NCBI GenBank assembly: GCA_964617665.1
Contig: CAZUAH010000183.1
Location: 1 to 24,236 of the forward strand
Direction: 5' to 3'
DNA length: 24,236 nt
Source: JADHUC01 sp964617665
Lineage (GTDB): Bacteria > Planctomycetota > Planctomycetia > Pirellulales > Pirellulaceae
The position numbers were made by a program, and so were the translations under genes. How positions within the stretch are numbered: the first letter of the stretch is position 1; every line of letters begins with the position of its first letter. Below the pieces are notes generated by a model. It was given only the letters and a program-made list of their open reading frames with translations. It was not told where the DNA came from and made no database searches. Shown here in pieces: positions 1 to 6,456 of this stretch.

Positions 1-15
1 GTTCGGAGGGAGGGG

Positions 16-57
16 AGACCGGGTACTCAACCGGTCTTTCCTACCCCTATCGGGTAG
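16..57. other. Two tandem short hairpins at the window edge
   Basis: Positions 16-37 form AGACCGG-8 nt-CCGGTCT and positions 41-57 form CTACCC-CTATC-GGGTAG, both with perfect stems. The first is followed by only three T/C bases, so it is at best a weak terminator for a gene lying left of the window. The rest of 58-386 holds no convincing gene or RNA; it is the upstream region of the VIT-VWA gene. Confidence 0.3.
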
Positions 58-386
58 ATTCTCATCTGCCGATCGCCTTCGGCGTGCTGACGACTGAGTC
101 TCCGGGGAGTAGATCATCTGTCGGCGGATGTGGTTCGAATCTTAGCCATAGTTGGCCTTGTTGACGCGTTAGACACAGACAAGTCAATCGTGCACACCAA
201 GTTTCGGAATTGTCTCCGACTAAGCAGTGCTTAGAAACAAATGCGCGGTTGCCCGTGCCAGGTTTGGGAGGAATACAGCATTCGACGTGCTTCAAACTGT
301 GCAAACAATATCAACGTCCGCTTAGGTGCGACCATCAAGTCTGATGCTCTGTCGAGAGGTTCACTTTCCCACAGGAGGACAAGACA

Positions 387-2567
387 ATGAGGCTCGAACG
401 CAAGTCACCGCTGTCCCATTATCGAACCAGAAAAACGCTGTTTGCCGCCATCGTCGCGACCGTCGCGATGGCTACGCCGATTTCGGCTCACGCGTCCGGT
501 CTATTGATAGCCGACGGCGGGTTCGGAGGCGTGTTGGAGATCAAAGAACATGATGTCAAAGTCACGATCAACAATGGCGTGGCTGTGACCGAAGTGTCTC
601 AGGTTTTCGTGAATACCGAAAATCGAATCGTCGAGGCTTTGTACACGTTTCCGGTTCCGAAAGGCGCCAGCGTCAGCAACTTCAGTATGATCATCAATGG
701 CAAAGAGATGATCGGCGAGGTCGTGGAGAAGGAACGCGCACGCCGTATCTACGAAAGCTACAAGCAGACCCGCCGCGATCCAGGGTTGCTGGAGCAAGTC
801 GACTACAAGCGGTTCGAAATGCGGATTTTTCCGATTCCCGCCGGTGCCGAACAGCATGTGAAAGTCACCTACTATCAGGAGTTGGACGTGGACCACGACT
901 GGGCCACGTATGTCTACCCACTGGCCACCGTCACCGTACGGGATATCGATGCTCGCACCTCAGGCAAGTTTGCCATGACGCTGGACGTGAAGTGCGAGGT
1001 CCCGATTGTCGATTTGGAGAGCCCGTCGCACGGTGACGATTTCGTGATCGTGTCGCACGGCGAGAAATACCGTCGAGCGAGTCTGGAAACCAGTGGCGGC
1101 GACTTGAGTCGAGACGCAGTGATCGCCTTTCGCGTCGAGCGGCCGCGTACCGGCTTTGACATAATCTCCTCGAAACAGAGCGGCGAGGACGGCTTCTTTC
1201 AGTTGACGCTGACGGCAGGCAAAGAACTGGAGGAGTTGAGCCGCGGGATGGATTACGTCTTCGTGCTGGATATTTCCGGCAGCATGGCACACGACGGAAA
1301 GCTCCGGCTATCGCGAAATTCGGTCGGGGCATTTATCGACGCTTTGGGGGACGAAGACCGATTCGAGGTGATCACGTTCAACATCTCGCCACAAACTCAG
1401 TTCAACTCGCTTCAACAGGTCGACGCGCAATCGAAAGAGCAGGCCATCGCCTTCTTGGAATCGCAGAAGGCTCGTGGCGGGACCGTTCTGCGGCCGGCTT
1501 TGACGACGGCCTATCGATACCAAGATCCTGACCGAACGTTGAACGTCGTGGTCCTTTCTGACGGCATGACCGAACAATCCAAGCAGCGGGAACTTCTGGA
1601 ATTGGTTCTACAGCGTCCGCTGGGGGCCCGCGTCTTTTGCATCGGCGTGGGCAATGAAGTGAATCGGCCGCTGCTATCGCAATTGGCGGAAGACGCAGGA
1701 GGCTTAGCTGCCTTCGTGTCGCGTGGCGACAATTTCGAACGGCAGGCAACCGCGTTTCGCCGAAAGCTGATGCGACCGGCGGTGACGGAATTGCGAATCG
1801 CGCTGGACGGGCTTGGCGTCTACGACGTCGAGCCAGAGACGTTGCCGAACCTCTATCATGGCTCGCCGCTGCGTGTCTACGGTCGATACGGCAAGGGCGG
1901 CCCGTTGAACGTCACAGTCGAGGGCGATGCGTTGGGTGCCCCGTTCAAACAATCTGTCGAGGTTCAATTGCCGGACATCGACGAGAACAACCCAGAGATT
2001 GAACGGATGTGGGCCTGGCACCGGGCCCAGCGCCTTATGGAAGAAGGCCGACGCGCCGGCACAGACGTGGAGGTGAAGGAAGAGATCGTCCGCTTGTGCG
2101 AGGACTATTCAATTGCCAGTGAGTACGCTTCCTTTATCGTGTTGGAGAACGATGCCGAGTATCAACGCTGGAAGATCGAACGACGTAATGCGAACCGCGT
2201 CAGACGAGATCGTGCGGCGCGCGAAGCGATTCGCGAACAACTGGCGCAATTGCGCAGGCAGGCAAGCGAGGCTCTGGGCCCGCGGGCCGGCAGTGACAAG
2301 CAACAACTAGCCACAACTTCGGCCGACGCGGCACAGTCGAATCAGCCGCTGGCGCCCGATCAAAAGGAACAGTTCGTCAGCAGTCCGCCACAGCGAGGTG
2401 GTGATATCAACATTCCCGCCGCGGGCGGCGGTAGCGGTGGAGGCGGCGGAGCGATTGACCCGTTTTCCGCGGCGATTGCGCTCGGCCTCGCCGGGGCTTC
2501 GGCGGTAGCGGGACTTCGTCGGCGCAAAAGAGGCTCTGCTCTCAAGGAACAGACTGAAATGGAATAG
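387..2567 (+). CDS. VIT and VWA domain protein with GlyGly-CTERM-like tail
   Basis: A 726-aa exported, probably envelope-anchored protein. The ATG at 387 has a strong ribosome site, AGGAGG at 373-378 with an 8-nt spacer. Residues 1-36 are a signal peptide: a basic start, a hydrophobic core and an AHA cleavage-like end. Residues about 45-166 match the vault/inter-alpha-trypsin (VIT) domain, and about 290-470 a von Willebrand A domain with the MIDAS motif DISGS (D295, S297, S299), indicating metal-dependent ligand binding. After a charged helical linker (about 590-650) comes a low-complexity stretch ending in GGGSGGGGG (680-688), a hydrophobic segment (about 689-709) and the basic cluster RRRKRG, then 13 more residues. 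This Gly-rich/TM/Arg order is that of GlyGly-CTERM sorting tails cut by rhombosortase, and the next gene is such a protease. VIT-VWA proteins in marine proteobacteria are known as dedicated sortase targets. The ligand is unknown. Confidence 0.9.
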   Translation: MRLERKSPLSHYRTRKTLFAAIVATVAMATPISAHASGLLIADGGFGGVLEIKEHDVKVTINNGVAVTEVSQVFVNTENRIVEALYTFPVPKGASVSNFSMIINGKEMIGEVVEKERARRIYESYKQTRRDPGLLEQVDYKRFEMRIFPIPAGAEQHVKVTYYQELDVDHDWATYVYPLATVTVRDIDARTSGKFAMTLDVKCEVPIVDLESPSHGDDFVIVSHGEKYRRASLETSGGDLSRDAVIAFRVERPRTGFDIISSKQSGEDGFFQLTLTAGKELEELSRGMDYVFVLDISGSMAHDGKLRLSRNSVGAFIDALGDEDRFEVITFNISPQTQFNSLQQVDAQSKEQAIAFLESQKARGGTVLRPALTTAYRYQDPDRTLNVVVLSDGMTEQSKQRELLELVLQRPLGARVFCIGVGNEVNRPLLSQLAEDAGGLAAFVSRGDNFERQATAFRRKLMRPAVTELRIALDGLGVYDVEPETLPNLYHGSPLRVYGRYGKGGPLNVTVEGDALGAPFKQSVEVQLPDIDENNPEIERMWAWHRAQRLMEEGRRAGTDVEVKEEIVRLCEDYSIASEYASFIVLENDAEYQRWKIERRNANRVRRDRAAREAIREQLAQLRRQASEALGPRAGSDKQQLATTSADAAQSNQPLAPDQKEQFVSSPPQRGGDINIPAAGGGSGGGGGAIDPFSAAIALGLAGASAVAGLRRRKRGSALKEQTEME

Positions 2568-2637
2568 ACCGTCCGTGGCGTCGTCTTGTTGCATGTTTTG
2601 GTTCGTGAGACTAGACGGCGCCCGTGTCATGAGGCGG

Positions 2638-2735
2638 TTTCAAAACCGGGAGGGCGAGGCTCCTGCCGAGCCGCGCGTCGACATCAATACTCCGGCTCAG
2701 CAGGAGCTTCGCCCTCCCGACTTTCGGTTTTGAAA
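2638..2735. repeat. Palindromic repeat family A, copy 1
   Basis: An imperfect inverted repeat whose outer arms TTTCAAAACCG and CGGTTTTGAAA enclose a 73-bp core (2647-2719) starting GGGAGGGCGAGGCTCC and ending with its near complement. Each half can form its own small hairpin (GGCTC-CTGCC-GAGCC on the left), which is a REP/BIME-like layout. Weaker complementarity (CATGA...GGC with GCCTTCATG) extends outwards to about 2628-2745. It separates the VIT-VWA gene from the rhombosortase gene. Copies 2 and 3 lie at 14889-14997 and 15935-16006. Confidence 0.85.
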
Positions 2736-2777
2736 TGCCTTCATGAGTGATGAACGCCTGGCGAGGCTTACCAGTGA

Positions 2778-3449
2778 GTGACGAAGCACGGATTCCTGAT
2801 GAACGCCACAACAAAGAAGCTCTTTGACCGTTATCTGAAGGAAGCGCCTTTCACGCTTTGGATCGTGTTGGCGGCGGTGGTTCTGTTCTTTTTGCCATCG
2901 GCGAGCCGCTTAGCCGAATTTGACAGGCGGCTCGTCTGCGCCGGAGAAATATGGCGAATCGCGACTTGCCACATAACACACTGGAGCCTGGATCATCTGC
3001 TGTGGGATGCACTGGCGTTGGGAGTGCTGGGCGTGATGTGCGAACGCCGTGATCGGGCCCGATGGCTGGCCTGTCTGATAGCCTCCGGTGTGGCCATCCC
3101 ATTGGCCGTCCTCGTACTTCAGCCCGAAATGGTGACCTATCGCGGACTCAGCGGCCTGGATACCAGCCTGTTCACACTGCTGGCCGTTGGTATGCTTCGA
3201 GAGAAGTGGCGTGATCGCGAGTGGAAGTGGCTGACTGTCGTCTGCATGCTCATAGCCGGATTTGCTGGCAAGATTGTGTTCGAATTGGCGACGGGCGGAT
3301 CCGTATTCGTCGATAGCACCGCGGCTAACTTCACTCCAGCTCCGCTTGCGCATCTGATCGGCCTGGTCGTCGGCGGCTTGGTCGGCATCACGGAAATCGC
3401 AGCAACGGACAACGAAGGCCGATGCACAACTCCCGAAGTCGCGCTGTAG
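2778..3449 (+). CDS. rrtA: Rhombosortase (rhomboid-family intramembrane serine protease)
   Basis: A 223-aa multi-pass membrane protein of rhomboid fold. Hydrophobic segments lie near residues 24-42, 76-90, 99-115, 126-141, 150-165 and 187-204. The catalytic Ser is in YRGLSGLD (S125 from the GTG start) and the catalytic His is in PLAHLIG (H192); the early THWSLDHLLWD matches the conserved rhomboid His motif. The small size and GLSG motif fit rhombosortase, which cuts GlyGly-CTERM tails. The preceding gene encodes a protein with such a tail, so that protein is the inferred substrate. The start is uncertain: GTG at 2778 directly follows an in-frame TGA and has only GAGG 12 nt upstream, while ATG at 2799 (216 aa) has no good ribosome site. 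A housekeeping rhomboid is less likely because of the short length and the neighbour. Confidence 0.8.
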   Translation: MTKHGFLMNATTKKLFDRYLKEAPFTLWIVLAAVVLFFLPSASRLAEFDRRLVCAGEIWRIATCHITHWSLDHLLWDALALGVLGVMCERRDRARWLACLIASGVAIPLAVLVLQPEMVTYRGLSGLDTSLFTLLAVGMLREKWRDREWKWLTVVCMLIAGFAGKIVFELATGGSVFVDSTAANFTPAPLAHLIGLVVGGLVGITEIAATDNEGRCTTPEVAL

Positions 3450-3560
3450 CGAATTCGCCGTTGCCCCTGCAGAATGCACTGCAACTGGAACCGGTGTCAC
3501 CGCAATCAAACGCGTCAGAAACCCTCCCTAGCTGCACTCGTCAATGCGCGGAAATCCCCG

Positions 3561-3583
3561 CGTTCTGGCGAACGAAGCTACGG
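3561..3583. repeat. Half copy of palindromic repeat family B
   Basis: CGTTC-TGGC-GAACG is a perfect 5-bp hairpin, followed after two bases by GCTACGG. It matches the right half of the full B elements (TGGC loop, then ...CTACGG). The left half is not recognisable. The rest of the 3450-3612 spacer shows no gene. Confidence 0.5.
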
Positions 3584-3612
3584 CGGATGATCATTTCCGT
3601 GAGAACGAGAGG

Positions 3613-3687
3613 CTAGTCGTGCAGCAGCGCGTCCGTTGCCTGCATCATGCAACTCCAGGCGTTTTCCGTTTGCTCAACGTAGTCGGA
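3613..3687 (-). pseudogene. Severed C-terminal end of the AHSA1/SRPBCC gene
   Basis: Reading on past the TAG at 3690-3688 in the same frame gives 24 more codons before the next TAG at 3615-3613. They begin S-DYVEQTENAW and end LLHD. This is the expected amphipathic C-terminal helix of AHSA1-type SRPBCC proteins, which usually reads D-Y-x-x-Q-T-x-x-x-W here. With it the protein would be 150 codons, the normal family length. Confidence 0.7.
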
Positions 3688-4065
3688 CTACTTGGCGTCC
3701 AATTCATGAACGATCGTGGCAGCGCATCCCGCGCCGTCCAGTTCGATCGTCATGGTCACCTTTGAAGGATCAGGCTCTTCGGTCAGATCGACGATCCAAG
3801 TGAAGGCAATCTTGCGCGGCCGATCAAGTTCAAGATACGTGCCCCAGTGCCGGGCCTCCGTTCCATCGCGCATGTCTGTGAACAGAAATGCGCCGCCGAC
3901 CTTCGGGTCGATCTCGATTTGACCAACGTCTCCGGAAAGCCCCATGCTCTGCAAAGCGGCCCTCATCCAGACTCGCACTCTGTCGGGGTCAAGCCACGCG
4001 CCGTAGACGCATTCCGCAGATGCCTTGAATTGGTGAGACGCTTTTGCCTCGATTTTCTCGCTCAC
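3688..4065 (-). CDS. SRPBCC/AHSA1 family protein, interrupted by an amber codon
   Basis: A 125-aa product of the activator-of-Hsp90-ATPase-1-like (AHSA1) branch of the START/Bet v1-like SRPBCC fold, a cytosolic hydrophobic-pocket domain with no assigned ligand. The GTG start at 4065 is supported by AGGAGGG at about 4073-4079. Visible family features are the N-terminal strand and helix (SHQFKASAECVYGAWLDPD), the GGAFLFTDMRDG hairpin, GTYLELDRPRKIAFTW, and the final IVHELDAK. It stops at the point where the family normally continues with a Trp and a C-terminal helix. The stop is TAG, one base from TGG, and the helix remains encoded in frame downstream (3613-3687). So this is a recent nonsense mutation, a suppressed or read-through amber, or a base error. 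The gene is divergent from the TcmP gene across a 200-bp spacer. Confidence 0.75.
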   Translation of the reverse strand: MSEKIEAKASHQFKASAECVYGAWLDPDRVRVWMRAALQSMGLSGDVGQIEIDPKVGGAFLFTDMRDGTEARHWGTYLELDRPRKIAFTWIVDLTEEPDPSKVTMTIELDGAGCAATIVHELDAK

Positions 4066-4266
4066 GATGGACCCTCCTGCGATCCTTTTTCAACGTTTTT
4101 GGCAAGCCTGTCAAGCGAACCAGCTCGACCACCGCGGATGCACACGGCACGAAGCTAATCGGCCGAAACGACCCTCGTTTGCGCGTTTCGCCGACGATCG
4201 CAGTGCTTTGGCCGGGCGGCGCCCGTCTGAGATTGGCGTAGAAATACAGGAGGTCTTTCCTGCATA
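4066..4266. promoter_or_regulatory. Divergent intergenic region between AHSA1 and TcmP genes
   Basis: This 201-bp spacer must hold start signals for both divergent genes. It contains the AGGAGGG site of the minus-strand gene (4073-4079) and AGGAGG at 4248-4253 on the plus strand. An inverted repeat CGAAACG...CGTTTCG lies in the middle, near 4164-4191. I could not assign -35/-10 boxes with confidence. Confidence 0.35.
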
Positions 4267-5496
4267 ATGACCAAAGGTGTCATTGACTGCATCAACATTG
4301 AAACTGAATCAAATGGGGCCGGGCTGATGGCGAAAGAGTTTCACAAAGACGAGTTTGATGACACGACGCAACTGAAATTGGCGATCTTTAGGAAGTACAC
4401 ACGAGAATGGTTGCCTACTTTCTTGACCGAACCTGCGCATGGCCGTGGACCAAACTTCAATCCCGTCAACATATACGACTTCTTTGCCGGCCCAGGACGA
4501 GACATCAAAGGCAACAAAGGATCTCCGCTGATTATCCAGGATGAACTGAAAGCGTTTTGCGAGTCGCGAGGCAATTTGAAATCGGACGCCGTTGCGGTTC
4601 GACTGTACTTCAACGACGACAAAAAGGGGAAAGTTGAGCAACTGCGTCGAAATCTTGAAGGTAACGCGTGCCCTAAGTCGTGCTGCGAAACGCTTGTCAC
4701 GGCAAAACCGTTTTCGGAGGCGCTCGACGACTACTTGCCCAAAATCCAGAACCGGCGTTCCGCCAATTTGGTCATAATGGATCAATGCGGCATCAAGGAA
4801 GTGACGCCTGAAGTTGTCAACACGCTGGCGAATTGCACGGCAACAGACATTTTGTTCTTTGTGTCCTCTGGGTTCATTCGACGTTTCTCCGGGGAGCCGT
4901 CTTTCAAGAGTCACATTCGGGTCAGTAGTGAAAAACTCGCCACTTCGCCCCACCGATTGATTCATCGACAGATTTGTGATCATTTTCGTTCAGAGATTGG
5001 GCCGGGGACGACCTACCACTTGGCACCGTTTTCGTTGAAGAAGCCTGGAGGAAACATTTACGGAGTCATTTTTGGTAGCGGCAAGCTGATCGGCCTGGAT
5101 AAGTTCCTCAAGGTTTGCTGGAACCTCGACAGCACGACAGGGGAAGCGAACTATGATATTGACGATGACCGAATAGACCGGCAACAGAAATCGCTGTTCG
5201 CCGAGATGGACGTTCCGACGAAGCTCGATCGATTCAACCAAGATCTGGAGGAGAATCTCATCATCGGGGCGTTGACCGATAATCGAGACGTCTATCGATT
5301 CACGCTCCAACAGGGGTGCTTGCCTAATACACATGCGAAAGAACATTTGAGGAAGCTTCAGGATTCGGGTAGGCTGACGGTGATTGATCGCAAGACCAAC
5401 GCGCCGGCGAAGAGGAAAGGCGTTTTCTACGTAACGTGGGATAACTACGAGGCAGCCGAAGGACCTCGCGTCCGTTTCACGTTGAAGAAAGAATGA
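4267..5496 (+). CDS. tcmP: Three-Cys-motif partner protein TcmP
   Basis: A 409-aa protein recognised as the TcmP family, which regularly sits beside a protein with a three-cysteine cluster motif; that partner is the next gene. The family-typical start MAKEFHKDEFDD lies at the internal ATG 4327 (389 aa). The upstream ATG at 4267 has AGGAGG but with a long 13-nt spacer, so the start is unresolved. Residues about 67-87 (NIYDFFAGPGRD...GSPLI) resemble the glycine-rich motif I of Rossmann methyltransferases, as is usual in the family. The C-terminal 100 residues look like a winged-helix region. No catalytic role is established. The stop and the next start are 3 bp apart, so the two are almost certainly co-transcribed. 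GC is about 50-55%, below the roughly 60-65% of the large gene to the right, which suggests acquisition. Confidence 0.85.
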   Translation: MTKGVIDCINIETESNGAGLMAKEFHKDEFDDTTQLKLAIFRKYTREWLPTFLTEPAHGRGPNFNPVNIYDFFAGPGRDIKGNKGSPLIIQDELKAFCESRGNLKSDAVAVRLYFNDDKKGKVEQLRRNLEGNACPKSCCETLVTAKPFSEALDDYLPKIQNRRSANLVIMDQCGIKEVTPEVVNTLANCTATDILFFVSSGFIRRFSGEPSFKSHIRVSSEKLATSPHRLIHRQICDHFRSEIGPGTTYHLAPFSLKKPGGNIYGVIFGSGKLIGLDKFLKVCWNLDSTTGEANYDIDDDRIDRQQKSLFAEMDVPTKLDRFNQDLEENLIIGALTDNRDVYRFTLQQGCLPNTHAKEHLRKLQDSGRLTVIDRKTNAPAKRKGVFYVTWDNYEAAEGPRVRFTLKKE

Positions 5497-5499
5497 CAT

Positions 5500-6234
5500 A
5501 TGCGTACGAGCAAGATTGAATGGACCGAATCAACCTGGAATCCCGTGACGGGGTGCACCAAGATCTCTCCAGGCTGCGGCAATTGCTACGCCGAGCGGAT
5601 GGCCAAGCGCTTGCGTGCGATGGGGCAACCGAATTACCGCAATGGTTTTGAAGTCACTTGTCACGATCACGCGCTTGAGCAACCACTTCGCTGGAGAACG
5701 CCGCGGACTGTCTTCGTCAACTCCATGAGCGATCTATTTCACGAGGCGGTTGATGCATCGTTCATAGGTTCCGTCTTCGATGTCATGAATCGGGCGCATT
5801 GGCATCGCTTCCAAGTCTTGACGAAGCGTGATAAGCGCTTGGTGAAATTAGTCTCATCGCTTGACTTCGCTGACAACATCTGGATGGGTGTCAGTGTCGA
5901 GAATCGGAAATCCAAGTCTAGAATCGCGTCACTTCAGAAGGTACCAGCCGTCGTGCGATTCCTGTCTTTGGAACCCTTGCTTGAGTCTCTCGGCGAACTT
6001 GATTTGAAAGGTATACACTGGGTGATCGTAGGTGGGGAGTCCGGTCCCGGCGCCAGGCCGATGAGCGAGGAATGGGTCTGGGAAATCAAGGAACAATGCG
6101 ACGCTGCGAGTATCCCGTTTTTCTTCAAGCAATGGGGCGGTGTGAACAAGAAGAAGGCAGGTAGGCTCTTGGATGGCCGCGTGTGGGACGCACTGCCGGA
6201 CGCCGCATCCGCTATTGCCCAAACCACGGGCTGA
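5500..6234 (+). CDS. DUF5131 / phage Gp37-Gp68 family protein with three-Cys motif
   Basis: A 244-aa protein of the DUF5131 (phage Gp37/Gp68) family, typical partner of TcmP. Near the N-terminus, after the family signature KIEWTESTWNPVTGC, lie C19, C26 and C29 (CX6CX2C in GCTKISPGCGNCYAERM), which suggests a [4Fe-4S] cluster and a radical-SAM-like TIM barrel. Other family landmarks are VFVNSMSDLFHE, FQVLTKRDKR, NIWMGVSVEN, RFLSLEPLLE and WVIVGGESGPGARPM; the C-terminus has FFFKQWGG. The substrate is unknown. Homologues occur on phages and in accessory regions, so a role in nucleic-acid modification, repair or defence is possible but unproven. It starts 3 bp after the tcmP stop. Confidence 0.85.
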   Translation: MRTSKIEWTESTWNPVTGCTKISPGCGNCYAERMAKRLRAMGQPNYRNGFEVTCHDHALEQPLRWRTPRTVFVNSMSDLFHEAVDASFIGSVFDVMNRAHWHRFQVLTKRDKRLVKLVSSLDFADNIWMGVSVENRKSKSRIASLQKVPAVVRFLSLEPLLESLGELDLKGIHWVIVGGESGPGARPMSEEWVWEIKEQCDAASIPFFFKQWGGVNKKKAGRLLDGRVWDALPDAASAIAQTTG

Positions 6235-6456
6235 CTCAATTGCTTTCAGTATCACATTGTGACACTTGGAGAGAAGGTGTCTTCTCGGAATGGGAACGAC
6301 TTCGGGCAACTCTCTCGGTATTTGTCCATGCTCCCGCCTTTGTGGCCGACTCGTCAATCACTCGGGTCAAGCATGGGAAGTGGCTGCTTCATTGAGTTCC
6401 CACGCCAGTGCGGCTATGCTGTTCAAGGATATTCGCACTTAGCGAGGAGACGAACC
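6235..6456. promoter_or_regulatory. Intergenic region upstream of the PD40/HEAT gene
   Basis: No gene is seen. A short palindrome TCACATTGTGA (6252-6262) and a perfect hairpin GAGAAG-GTGT-CTTCTC (6271-6286) lie just after the DUF5131 gene. They could be an operator or a terminator without a T tract; neither can be shown. The ribosome site GAGGAG at 6444-6449 fixes the next start. Confidence 0.3.

Noticed and set aside
130..145. GGTTCGAATC resembling a tRNA T-arm
   Set aside because: The flanking bases do not form a T stem and no acceptor or anticodon arms can be drawn around it.
6259..6456. N-terminal extension of the PD40/HEAT gene
   Set aside because: The in-frame start at 6259 has no ribosome site and the translated stretch is unlike a signal; ATG 6457 has GAGGAG and a signal peptide.
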